From Chloroflexota bacterium (GTDB lineage Bacteria; Chloroflexota; UBA11872; VXOZ01), in contig JAAXIC010000003.1 in NCBI GenBank assembly GCA_012270555.1, forward strand, positions 53,679 through 117,678: a stretch of DNA of 64,000 bases. Direction: 5' to 3'. Below, piece by piece: positions 1-7,153 of the stretch. A program made the translations under genes and the position numbers. Under the pieces are notes generated by a model. The model was not told where the DNA came from and did no database searches. It saw only the letters and a program-made list of their open reading frames with translations. Position 1 is the stretch's first letter, and every line of letters begins with the position of its first letter.

Positions 1-155
1 CCCTGCTCGTCGGCGTGCCCGCCAGCCAGGTGGATGAGACCCTGGACGTGATCCGCGAAAACGTGAGCGGCCAGCCCCTCACAGGCAAAGGCCAGACCGG
101 CGACAACCGCGGCGTCGCCTTCGTCATCGACGCCGGCCGCTACGTGCGGGTCTAG
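1..155 (+). CDS. C-terminal end of a cyclic-di-AMP receptor-like (P-II fold) protein, partial
   Basis: The frame is open from the window edge (first full codon at base 3) to a TAG at 153-155 and gives about 50 residues. It begins LLVGVPASQVDETLDVIREN and ends GVAFVIDAGRYVRV. The pattern hydrophobic-GV, spaced Val/Leu, VI.EN, then a final VAFV-D-RYV strand resembles the C-terminal half of the DarA/PstA-type c-di-AMP receptor family (PF06153), small trimeric cytosolic P-II-like proteins. The N-terminal half lies outside the window, so ligand residues cannot be checked. Nothing downstream on this strand looks co-transcribed; the next gene converges on it across a repeat. Confidence 0.55.
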   Translation, partial: LLVGVPASQVDETLDVIRENVSGQPLTGKGQTGDNRGVAFVIDAGRYVRV

Positions 156-168
156 GGTTGGAAGAGTT

Positions 169-252
169 CCCTCTCCCGATGGGGACCTTTGCGTAACCCT
201 AGCGGAAGCGAGAAAGTTCCCTCTCCCACCGGGAGAGGGTTAGGGTGAGGGG
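169..252. repeat. Dispersed palindromic repeat (CCCTCTCCC/GGGAGAGGG family), two partial units
   Basis: A half unit at 169-200 runs into the sequence GGACCTTTGCGTAACC. It is followed at 219-252 by a full CCCTCTCCC-acc-GGGAGAGGG hairpin with a GTGAGGG tail. The same hairpin, tail and 'GACCTTTGCGTAAC' side motif recur in many gaps of this window. The element lies between two converging genes. Confidence 0.85.
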
Positions 253-263
253 GGAATCTCGCC

Positions 264-1055
264 TCACACACCCTTCGACGTCAGGAACTCCAAGCTCGAC
301 CGCAGGCAATCGAAGGGGTCGCGCCGGCAGGTGTCCTGTTCCACGGCATACCATTGCACCCCTGTCTCGTTTCCTGCGGCGATGATGCCGTCCCAGTCCA
401 GGTTACCCTCGCCTACCGGACACATGACCGGCCCGTCCTCGGCGGTTACTTCCTTGTCCTTGGCGTGGATCACCGGCACGCGGCCGGAGGCCTGCCTGAG
501 CAGGCGCTCAGGATTGGCGCCGGCATGCGCGACCCAATAGACGTCGAATTCCAGCGTAAAGTCCGGCCCGCCTTCTTCAATGAAGATGTCGATCAGGGTC
601 TTCGGTCCGGGAGCGATGCGTTCGAACTCATGGGAGTGGTTGTGGTAGCCAAAGGTCAGACCGGCGGCCTTGAGCTTCTGGATGACGGGCTGCGCCGCCG
701 CGAGGAACGCACGGTAGCCCGCCTCGCCCTGGCTGCGGTACGGCTGAGGGATGCCGCCAATGGCAACGTAATCACATGCCAACACGCCGTGGTAGTCGAT
801 CTCGGCCTGCGTGTTGTTTGCCAGGTCGTCCCAACTGCGGTGGGTGGCGATACAGCGAATGCCGTTGTCGTCCAGCATCTGCTTGGCTTCGTGCACCGTG
901 ATCTCCGGGTCTGCGCTCTCCAGCGCGCCAATGGCGGAGAATTGCGCAGCCTCGTAGCCTATGCTGCTGACCTTTCGCAGCGATTCGGCTAAATCCTGGC
1001 GAGTCTTCGTGTGGTCCCGAACCGTGTACATTTGTGCCGCCACTTTGCTCGGCAT
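264..1055 (-). CDS. Sugar phosphate isomerase/epimerase-like TIM-barrel protein
   Basis: 263 residues, the usual size for the xylose-isomerase-like TIM-barrel family (PF01261). Members isomerise or epimerise sugars or inosose derivatives with a divalent metal in the cytoplasm. Family marks include the first strand VAAQMYTVRDH, GYHNHSHEFE near residue 140 (metal-binding His/Glu region), LEFDVYWVAHAG near 170 and the late strand VIHAKD. The start ATG at 1053-1055 opens MPSKVAAQMYT, a typical N-terminus. It lies downstream of the methionine-type unit on the same strand, but 254 bp and a palindrome separate them, so co-transcription is uncertain. The substrate cannot be read from sequence. A second member of the family lies at 25523-26371. 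Confidence 0.8.
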   Translation of the reverse strand: MPSKVAAQMYTVRDHTKTRQDLAESLRKVSSIGYEAAQFSAIGALESADPEITVHEAKQMLDDNGIRCIATHRSWDDLANNTQAEIDYHGVLACDYVAIGGIPQPYRSQGEAGYRAFLAAAQPVIQKLKAAGLTFGYHNHSHEFERIAPGPKTLIDIFIEEGGPDFTLEFDVYWVAHAGANPERLLRQASGRVPVIHAKDKEVTAEDGPVMCPVGEGNLDWDGIIAAGNETGVQWYAVEQDTCRRDPFDCLRSSLEFLTSKGV

Positions 1056-1170
1056 GGGCTGTCTCCTTGTAGTCGTCGTTTCCGTTATGGCTTTCGCCGT
1101 GGGTCTGCTCTCACGTGATTATATACCTTCTGCTGGAGGCCCCGTTGCCGGGACGCCGGGTGGGTTGGGA

Positions 1171-1204
1171 GACGTAGGGGCACGATATATCGTGCCCCTA
1201 CGTC
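1171..1204. repeat. Perfect 34-bp palindrome (GGGGCACGATATATCGTGCCCC core)
   Basis: Two 17-base arms (left GACGTAGGGGCACGATA, right its exact complement) abut with no spacer. The inner 28 bases recur exactly at 6968-6995, and a variant lies at 22103-22128. It sits between moaD-like and isomerase genes on the minus strand. It could act as a terminator stem or be a mobile REP-type element; no T-run follows. Confidence 0.85.
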
Positions 1205-1308
1205 TCGTGGGTGGACCACATTCGTGGGAATCTTCAGCGGCGCGCAACTTACCGTCGCACGCCGCTGCACCATTTCGCCAAATTAGTAACGGCTCGTTGG
1301 CAATTGGC

Positions 1309-1593
1309 CTAAGCCGCTCCGCCGGAGACGGCAGGGACGATGGAGACCTCATCGCCGTCGCTAAGCGAGGTCGCTAGGCCGTCCATAAAGCGGATGTCCT
1401 CGCCGCGCACGTAGATGTTGATGAAGCGGCGCAGTTCGCCGTCCTCGTCGCACATGCGGTCTTTGAAGCCCTCGTGGGCCTCGTCCAGCTTGGTAATCAA
1501 CTCTTCGATAGTGCTCGCCCCTTCCACCGTGACCTCGGCCTTGCCGCCGGCCAGAGGACGGAGCGGGGTGGGAATCTTTACGGCATTTGCCAT
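1309..1593 (-). CDS. MoaD/ThiS-family sulfur carrier protein (MetO-like)
   Basis: 94 residues with the beta-grasp ubiquitin-like fold of MoaD/ThiS carriers: an N-terminal strand (VKIPTPLRPLAGG), a helix (TIEELITKLDEAH), and a C-terminal strand (DGDEVSIVPAVSGG). Such proteins carry sulfur as a C-terminal glycine thiocarboxylate. Here the GlyGly (91-92) is followed by two alanines, so a protease would have to trim it, as known for some homocysteine-forming carriers. The start ATG is 25 bp after the stop of the threonine-synthase-like gene, in the same orientation and behind the same SAM riboswitch. Together these suggest a sulfur donor for homocysteine formation rather than for molybdopterin or thiamine. 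No adenylating enzyme or trimming protease is in the window. Confidence 0.8.
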   Translation of the reverse strand: MANAVKIPTPLRPLAGGKAEVTVEGASTIEELITKLDEAHEGFKDRMCDEDGELRRFINIYVRGEDIRFMDGLATSLSDGDEVSIVPAVSGGAA

Positions 1594-1618
1594 GGTTTAG
1601 TCCTTCGTCTCCTTATGC

Positions 1619-2881
1619 TTACACGGTAACAGGGGTGCGTTCCAGACCGCGCACCGCTGCTTCGAATGACTCTACGTGCGGCTCGACTTGGATAGTCAGA
1701 TCGAGCGAATCGGAAACCGCCTCTTGCGCCTTGAGGCCGTTGCCCGTGACGTAGGCTACCGTGACCTCGTCCGGCGCGATTTGGCCGCTTTCCGCCAGCT
1801 TCTTGAGGGTTGCGATGGTCACGCCGCCCGCGGGCTCGGTGAAGACGCCTTCCGTCGAGGCCAGCAGCTTGATGGCATCCACCACCTCTTCGTCGGTGAC
1901 GGATTCAATGACGCCGCCGGTATCCTGCGCAATCTTCACGGCATAGTAGCCGTCGGCGGGATTGCCGATAGCCAGCGAATGGGCAATCGTCGTCGGCAGC
2001 TTCACCGGGCGGATGGCGGTGGTATTGGCCGCGTAGGCCTGCGCCACGGGACTGCACCCCTCGCCTTGCGCGCCGGAGATGCGCGTATGCGGCGTGCCGT
2101 CCAGCAGCCCAACTTTGTACAGCTCGTTCAGCCCCTTGTAGACCTTGGTGTAGAGCGAGCCGGAGGCGATGGGTGCCACGATGTGGTCCGGTGCGCGCCA
2201 GCCAAGCTGTTCTACCACCTCGAACGCCAGCGTCTTGGAGCCTTCCGAATAGAAGGGGCGGATGTTGATGTTGACGAACGCCCAGGAGTAGCGGTCGGCA
2301 AGCTCACTGCAGAGGCGGTTCAACTCGTCGTAGGTACCTGCCACCGAGACCAGGGTCGCGCCGTACACCGCCGCGTTCACCACCTTGCCGTGCTCCACCG
2401 TGTGAGGCAGGAAGACAAACGTGCGCAGGCCGTTGCGCACGCCGGCGGCGGCCGTTGCGCTGGCCAAATTGCCGGTGGAAGCGCAGGCAAATGTATCGAA
2501 CCCAAACTCCTTGGCCTTCGCTACCGCCACCGAGACTACGCGGTCCTTGAAGGAAAAGGTCGGGTTCACGCTATCGTTCTTGACGTAAAGTTCCTTCAGG
2601 CCCAGGGCTTTGCCCAGGTTGGGCGCGGGCTGCAAGGGGGTAAACCCCACGCGCCAGTTCAGGTCTTCGCCGTGCTCCACGGGCAACAGGTCTTTGTAGC
2701 GCCACAGCGAAATCGGCCCCTGCGCGATCTTCTCGTGACTCGTGATTTCACGAATGGCATCGTAATCGTACTCGACCTCCAATGGGCCGAAACAGAAGGA
2801 ACAGACGTGTGTCGGCTGCACGGGATAGCGCTCATCGCACTCCCGACACTTCAGTCCCTTAATGCGTGCTACTTCACTCAT
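1619..2881 (-). CDS. thrC (metM-like): Threonine synthase-family PLP enzyme, probably MetM-type homocysteine synthase (otherwise threonine synthase)
   Basis: 420 residues, fold-type II PLP enzyme. A zinc ribbon opens the protein (Cys12, Cys15, Cys27, Cys30). The PLP lysine is K112 in NPTFSFKDR, followed by the phosphate-binding run ASTGNLASATAAAG and a late TGNGLK. Threonine synthases convert O-phosphohomoserine to threonine. A subgroup described in Streptomyces (MetM) instead makes homocysteine from the same substrate using a thiocarboxylated carrier (MetO). Two context facts favour the MetM role: a SAM-I riboswitch with terminator lies upstream on this strand (3311-3485), and a MoaD-like carrier follows immediately. 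Sequence alone does not separate the two activities. A repeat-bearing leader of about 430 nt lies between the terminator and the ATG at 2879-2881. Confidence 0.85.
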   Translation of the reverse strand: MSEVARIKGLKCRECDERYPVQPTHVCSFCFGPLEVEYDYDAIREITSHEKIAQGPISLWRYKDLLPVEHGEDLNWRVGFTPLQPAPNLGKALGLKELYVKNDSVNPTFSFKDRVVSVAVAKAKEFGFDTFACASTGNLASATAAAGVRNGLRTFVFLPHTVEHGKVVNAAVYGATLVSVAGTYDELNRLCSELADRYSWAFVNINIRPFYSEGSKTLAFEVVEQLGWRAPDHIVAPIASGSLYTKVYKGLNELYKVGLLDGTPHTRISGAQGEGCSPVAQAYAANTTAIRPVKLPTTIAHSLAIGNPADGYYAVKIAQDTGGVIESVTDEEVVDAIKLLASTEGVFTEPAGGVTIATLKKLAESGQIAPDEVTVAYVTGNGLKAQEAVSDSLDLTIQVEPHVESFEAAVRGLERTPVTV

Positions 2882-3310
2882 GACTCGATATCTTCCTCTT
2901 GCGAATGCTCATTCAAATCAATTGCAGCGACGTGCTCAGATCGATTGCTTTGTTTTGATCGCTGTTGCTCTTGCCGCTTGCTCCCCATCCCCCAAACTGC
3001 CGCTGTTCTCTTTGTCCGGCGTCTACCGTTGCTCTTTCTCCCTCTCCCACAGGGAGAGGGCCGGGGTGAGGGTCTGGGGCTTGCCGCGCCCATTGCGCGC
3101 GCAGGCTCAGCAAAGATTATGTTGCTATACAGTGCGCCCGCAGCGGGGCATGCGGGGCAAGCCGCCGGCATCGGTCATGGTCGCGTGTTTCTTCCAAGCG
3201 GTTAGCGCAGCGCCGTACGGCATCGCCGCCCCTCCCGTGGGAAGCGCGTCATTCTGAGCTTGCGACCCTTGTTGCGGTCGAGGCTCTTGTAGCAGTGAAT
3301 TCCTCATTAA
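2882..3310. other. Long leader/intergenic stretch before the MetM-like gene, with one palindromic repeat
   Basis: I see no convincing gene. It contains a CCCTCTCCC-aca-GGGAGAGGG repeat with GGGTGAGGG tail at 3040-3072. If transcription reads through the SAM-controlled terminator, this would be the untranslated leader of the downstream unit. Open frames here have no recognisable content and run through the repeat. Confidence 0.6.
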
Positions 3311-3352
3311 ATAAGAACAACCCCTTTCTCTTTCCTTATAGAGAGGGGTCGT
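3311..3352 (-). terminator. Intrinsic terminator of the SAM-I riboswitch
   Basis: Read on the minus strand, ACCCCTCTC pairs imperfectly with GAGAAAGGGGT around the loop TATAAGGAAA, followed by TTGTTCTTATTT. It lies 16-20 nt after the riboswitch P1 stem, the usual place for the expression platform of a terminating SAM-I switch. Confidence 0.75.
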
Positions 3353-3368
3353 ATATCGCAATATTTCC

Positions 3369-3485
3369 CCTTATCTTGCCCCAATGCGCATGGGGCCGGA
3401 ATTGGCACCCTGTCGTGGACACAATCATCGTCCACCGGGATGCCGGGCTTCATAGGGCCGTCTCCCTCCACCTCTCTTGATAAGG
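3369..3485 (-). promoter_or_regulatory. SAM-I (S-box) riboswitch aptamer
   Basis: On the minus strand the RNA starts CCTTATCAAGAG and ends GATAAGG, giving a perfect 7-bp P1. Conserved S-box blocks follow in order: AGAGGTGGAGGGA, GGCCCTATGAAGCCCGGCA, a variable P3 hairpin with GTGGACGATG...CATC-like pairing, and GGTGCCAATTCCGGC. These match the family consensus at nearly all invariant positions, including the kink-turn and pseudoknot parts. S-box RNAs bind S-adenosylmethionine and turn off methionine-supply genes. The next genes on this strand are the threonine-synthase-like enzyme and the MoaD-like carrier. Confidence 0.95.
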
Positions 3486-3802
3486 CAACGGTTATTCACT
3501 TGTTAATGCTCGCAGGCTCCCGGCGCTTGCGCCTCGTGCCTGCACCTCATTCCTGAGTATGCTAACACAGCCCCGCAGGGTCGTCAAACGCTGGGCCGCC
3601 CACCCCCTCACAAGTCTACGCCTCGAGGGCAACGCGGTACAATTGAATCAATGCGTGTCTGCACGGTGCCACTCACTCTTAGCGTACAGGCTGCGAGCCT
3701 GACACAGGCGCAAGCCACCATTCCCACGGGAGTTCCTCGCTGGGCGCGCTTCCCGTATCGGCATAATAGCCCAGCAATGCTCACAGGAGAAAGCATTCCA
3801 AT
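3486..3802. other. Intergenic region between riboswitch and cupin-globin gene, presumed divergent promoters
   Basis: About 317 bases with no gene I can support. The minus-strand promoter of the SAM-controlled unit and the plus-strand promoter of the cupin-globin gene should both lie here. I could not pick clear -35/-10 pairs. A CACAGGAGAAAG ribosome-binding stretch precedes the ATG at 3803. Confidence 0.5.
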
Positions 3803-4513
3803 ATGGCTACAACAAGCCTCCCTGACGGCCTCGTCCCCGCCGGCAGTTCTCTAGAATTCACGGAAGACTCCATTCCCGCGGCCCTGCAGGAGGAACACGC
3901 CTTGGGTCCCGGGCATTGGGGCGTGCTGCACGTGTTTGAGGGGCAGGTGTGCTTCGTAGACCTCTCAACCGGCGAGGAGACCGACGTGACCGCGCCCGAC
4001 CATGCCGTCATCCGGCCGGAAGCGCCCCATCACCTGCGCGTCTCCGGGCCGGTGCGCTGTCGTATCGACTTTTTTCGCAAGCCGGAGGACGCCTCCGCCA
4101 TGCGCACGCCCGGCAGCTTTGCCGAAGAGGAAGTGAAGCGGAGTTTTGCGCGCTGCGAGGCCGCCGGCGACTTTGCGGAGACCTTCTACACTACCTTCAT
4201 GAACGCCTCTCCCGCAATCGCGCCGTTCTTTGCCCAAACGGAGTTTGGCAGACAGCGCCAACTGCTGCGGGACTCGGTGTATCTGATGGTGACGCACGAC
4301 GTTTCCGACCCCGAAATGCGGGCCTTGCTCGACAAGCTGGGCGGTCTCCACAGCCGCGCCGGCCGCAACATCGCGCCCAAGCTCTACGAACTCTGGCTCG
4401 ACAGCATCTGCGACACCGTCAAGCAACTCGACCCGGAATGGTCGCAATCCCTCGAAGACCACTGGCGCGTGCGCCTGCGCGCGGGCATGCAGATCATCAT
4501 GGCGGCGTACTGA
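3803..4513 (+). CDS. DUF1971 (YeaR/TehB-like) cupin fused to a globin domain
   Basis: 236 residues in two parts. Residues 1-95 match the DUF1971 beta-barrel (LPDGLVPAGSSLEFTEDSIP, then GHWGVLHVFEGQVCF, and APHHLRVSGPVRCRIDFFR). In enterobacteria this domain occurs in nitrate/NO-inducible YeaR and in some TehB proteins. Residues 105-236 look like a single globin: helical, with FMNASPAIAPFFAQTEFGRQ in the B-C-E region, and LGGLHSRAGRNI carrying the likely proximal His183 in the F helix. A haem protein with an attached small-ligand cupin suggests NO, nitrite or oxygen handling or sensing. That function is inferred. The gene stands alone with AGGAGA upstream of ATG. Confidence 0.75.
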   Translation: MATTSLPDGLVPAGSSLEFTEDSIPAALQEEHALGPGHWGVLHVFEGQVCFVDLSTGEETDVTAPDHAVIRPEAPHHLRVSGPVRCRIDFFRKPEDASAMRTPGSFAEEEVKRSFARCEAAGDFAETFYTTFMNASPAIAPFFAQTEFGRQRQLLRDSVYLMVTHDVSDPEMRALLDKLGGLHSRAGRNIAPKLYELWLDSICDTVKQLDPEWSQSLEDHWRVRLRAGMQIIMAAY

Positions 4514-4774
4514 GAGGGGCTGGGCGATCTCCGCAAGCAGGCCGGCCAGTGGATACATTTAAGACTATTTGAAGCGTGAAAGTGAATAGCAAGTTGCGAC
4601 AGACTACAAAAAGGCGGTCTTTGACCTGCAGTGACTTGTTACATTGGCGTTAAGAGTGGCTTTGGCTAGGAACCAAGTCAATTCTCATCGCAGTGAGACA
4701 GAATTGAATTGACGAAGAGTACACTGTACACTTTCACTTGCAGCGGAGTTAGGAGCGTTTAAGGAGCCATGGTG

Positions 4775-5011
4775 ATGGACGAGCTAGCGCAAGAGTATGC
4801 CGTCTTCGAATCCAAGCGAGAGGAGCTAGAAGCTGCTCACACAGGTAAGTATGTACTTATCAAGAGTGACGAGATTATTGGAACCTTTGATACGCTCGAC
4901 GATGCGCTGCGCATTGCCGTCAAGAGATTTGGCAGGGGCCCATATCTCATAGAGGAAATAGGCTTGCCTGTGCCCGAAACGGTATTGCCAATGTCCTATG
5001 GCGCGCATTGA
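4775..5011 (+). CDS. Small DUF5678-like protein
   Basis: 78 residues from the ATG at 4775, chosen because AAGGAG (4761-4766) is 8 bases away; an in-frame ATG at 4769 is too close. The core KYVLIKSDEIIGTFDTLDDALRIAVKRFGRGPYLIEEIG follows the DUF5678 pattern: a 'keyvlikgdeviG.fdt..eAl..g...fg..pflv' module of unknown function. It ends TGATG, overlapping the start of the aspartyl-protease-like gene, so the two are translationally coupled. No transmembrane segment or signal peptide. Confidence 0.7.
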   Translation: MDELAQEYAVFESKREELEAAHTGKYVLIKSDEIIGTFDTLDDALRIAVKRFGRGPYLIEEIGLPVPETVLPMSYGAH

Positions 5012-5457
5012 TGAAGCAGGTGAGCTGTGGTGCTGGCGACTCCGGTTCTCTGATGATAGAGGGCCCGATGTTGCGTGTGCGGATAGGCTTCGACCCGGAC
5101 TACTTTCTTGGCAAGAATCCTTTTCCGTCATTGCCGCCAACTGACCTTCCGGCGCTCGTAGATACCGGGGCAACGTATAGTGCCATCGATTCGGCACTGG
5201 GGACCTACCTTGGCTTGCCGCGGGTAGGCACTACGCGCGTATCAGGGGCCCATGGCAGCGGTGAGCTTCCTCTTTATGCTGCCCAAGTCTACGTCATCGA
5301 CTTGGATTACACGATGACCGGTCGATTCGCCGGGGCGCATCTTTCTAGCGGGAACCAGAAGTGCCTGGCTGTGCTTGGCAGGTCTTTTCTCCGCGACTTT
5401 ACGATGGTCTACGAAGGCCACTCCGGGCGCGTGCTCATTCACCGTTCGCCAACGTAG
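5011..5457 (+). CDS. Retropepsin-like aspartyl protease domain protein
   Basis: 148 residues with one catalytic motif, LVDTGATYSAID (Asp51), followed by the second conserved block VLGRSFLRDF with the hydrophobic-hydrophobic-Gly pattern near residue 120. A single DTG motif means the active form would be a dimer like retroviral and DdiI-type proteases. No signal peptide, so presumably cytosolic. The ATG at 5011 overlaps the stop of the DUF5678-like gene (TGATG); a TTG three bases earlier is the alternative start. Coupling of these two families suggests a functional pair, but the substrate is unknown. Confidence 0.75.
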   Translation: MKQVSCGAGDSGSLMIEGPMLRVRIGFDPDYFLGKNPFPSLPPTDLPALVDTGATYSAIDSALGTYLGLPRVGTTRVSGAHGSGELPLYAAQVYVIDLDYTMTGRFAGAHLSSGNQKCLAVLGRSFLRDFTMVYEGHSGRVLIHRSPT

Positions 5458-5594
5458 ACTTCCCGCATGGCCGCAGTCTTTGACAGCCGCCACTCCGCTG
5501 ACTGCGGAGAGACGCGGCTGCACCTACGTGTGGCCCCCTGGGTGTGCTAGTATACGGTATCCCAAGTAACGCAGGGAGGAGGCATAGTAACCCC

Positions 5595-6686
5595 ATGCAG
5601 GTGCAGATTACGGCGCCGATTCATGGCGCGGTGCTCAACCGGCACGACGGACGGCAGGATGACGACGGCTTGCACATTACGGTGCAGGGCGTGGTGAGCG
5701 AGGCCGATACGGTGACGATCAACGGTAGGGCCGGCTCCGCTAATGTCAAGGCAAGGATCGTTGGCGCGACCTTCACAGCGGAATACACCCTGGACACCCA
5801 CGAGACCGTGATCACCGCCGTGGCGGAACGCGGCGGCGAGACTCTCTCCCACACCGTCACGGTGCTCTGGGACCGCAACTCGTTCCCGCGCTACCGCTTC
5901 TCGCTGGATGACGACATCTACTTCTTGCGCGACATCGCCTGCGAGCGGCCGAAATCGCTCTTCGACAACTTCTACCTCGGCTTCATGCGCGACCTGCGGG
6001 ACCGTTACGGCACGAAGACCCACATCAACATCTACTACGCCTGCGAGGACTTCGACCTGCGCCAGATGCCGGATGCGTATAAATCGGAGTGGCGCGATAA
6101 CGCCGACTGGCTGCAACTCTCGTTCCATGCCCGCGCCGACCAGCCGCGCGATCCGTACAAAGAAGCCTCGGCGGAGAAACTGCTCACCGACTACCGGCAG
6201 GTGCGGGACGAGACGCTGCGCTTCGCGGGCGAGGAGAGCTGGTCGCACTTCACGACGCTGCACTGGGGCGAGGGCACCCGCCGGGGCTGCCGCGCGCTGC
6301 GCCAGGAAGGCATTTGGGGACTGGCGGGCTACTTCATTCCCGCGCCGGCCCTGCGCGTGAACTACTACCTGGACGCCCCTACCACCGCGTATCTCAACAC
6401 CCATGACTACTGGAAGGACTTCGGCGAGGATATTCTGTTCGTGACCCACGACCAGGTGATCAACTCGATCAAGACGCCGGAAGCGGTGGTGGCCCATCTG
6501 GAGGTCGTCGCCAAAGACCCCCACCGCAGCGAGGTACTGGAACTGATGGTGCACGAGCAGTACTTCCGCAAACACCTGCGGCACTACCAGCCGAACGTGT
6601 CCGCGAAGGTGGAAGCGGCCATCCGCTGGGCGACCGAACACGGCTATACGTCCGTGCTCTACGAAGAGGGGTTCCTGGGGGCGTAG
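5595..6686 (+). CDS. Polysaccharide deacetylase-like protein with N-terminal Ig-like domain
   Basis: 363 residues from the ATG at 5595, chosen for the GGGAGGAGG stretch at 5574-5582; an upstream in-frame start at 5544 lacks one. Residues 1-95 form a beta-rich Ig-like module (VQITAPIHGAVLNR, VVSEADTVTINGR, YTLDTHETVITAVAERGG). The rest resembles a NodB-type deacetylase-like barrel: FSLDDDIYFLRDI, INIYYACEDFDLR, LQLSFHARADQPRDPY with the HxR/D region, and LHWGEGTRRGCRALR. No signal peptide is visible, so a cytosolic carbohydrate-related function is likely. It may be a distant member without deacetylase activity. Stand-alone gene. Confidence 0.6.
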   Translation: MQVQITAPIHGAVLNRHDGRQDDDGLHITVQGVVSEADTVTINGRAGSANVKARIVGATFTAEYTLDTHETVITAVAERGGETLSHTVTVLWDRNSFPRYRFSLDDDIYFLRDIACERPKSLFDNFYLGFMRDLRDRYGTKTHINIYYACEDFDLRQMPDAYKSEWRDNADWLQLSFHARADQPRDPYKEASAEKLLTDYRQVRDETLRFAGEESWSHFTTLHWGEGTRRGCRALRQEGIWGLAGYFIPAPALRVNYYLDAPTTAYLNTHDYWKDFGEDILFVTHDQVINSIKTPEAVVAHLEVVAKDPHRSEVLELMVHEQYFRKHLRHYQPNVSAKVEAAIRWATEHGYTSVLYEEGFLGA

Positions 6687-7153
6687 AAAACCCTGGCCGC
6701 GGCGCTGATGACATGTTCTGTCTCTCCTCTGCGGCTTGAGTAAGGATTCGCCCTCACCCCAACCCTCTCCCCCGGGAGAGGGAGCAGCCGCCAAACTGAC
6801 CAACAGTTTGATCGGCTGGCACGTGAAGCAAGAGGGCTGCCAGGCTAGAAAGAAATGGGACGATCTCCCCTGGGAGAGGGAGCTTTCCCCTTTCCCGCGA
6901 GTTGTGGCGGCCGCGCCCAGGCCAAAGCGCAGGTCCTCGCAGCTTTTCCAGACTTTGCCACACATAAGTAGGGGCACGATATATCGTGCCCCTACGTGTC
7001 AATCCTGCGGTTGAGACGGGCTGCTTCAGGTTTCAGTCGCGCCCAAGTTATGTACTCGTAGTCCGGCTCCATTTGCGCCCCTCACCTCAGCCCTTTCCCA
7101 CAAGGAGAGGGAGAAATTGCAGCAGCCTCGCGAGCATCTGATCGGTGTGCTCG
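6687..7153. other. Intergenic region with three palindromic repeats
   Basis: No gene seen in about 467 bases. It holds a CCCTCTCCC/GGGAGAGGG unit at 6751-6784, a partial unit near 6866-6882, the GGGGCACGATATATCGTGCCCC palindrome at 6968-6995 and another CCCTTTCCC/GGAGAGGG unit at 7078-7113. The flanking genes converge here. Confidence 0.7.
6968..6995. repeat. Perfect 28-bp palindrome, second copy
   Basis: Arms GTAGGGGCACGATA and its exact complement abut with no loop. Identical to the inner 28 bases of the palindrome at 1171-1204, so it is a repeated element rather than a chance terminator. Confidence 0.85.

Noticed and set aside
1676..3205. 509-codon plus-strand frame opposite the MetM-like gene
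   Set aside because: It is antisense to a clearly real gene, continues into a repeat region and encodes low-complexity His/Gly/Arg-rich sequence.
2878..3361. Small minus-strand frames between the SAM terminator and the MetM-like gene
   Set aside because: They run through a palindromic repeat or begin inside the terminator, have no ribosome site of note, and contain no recognisable sequence.
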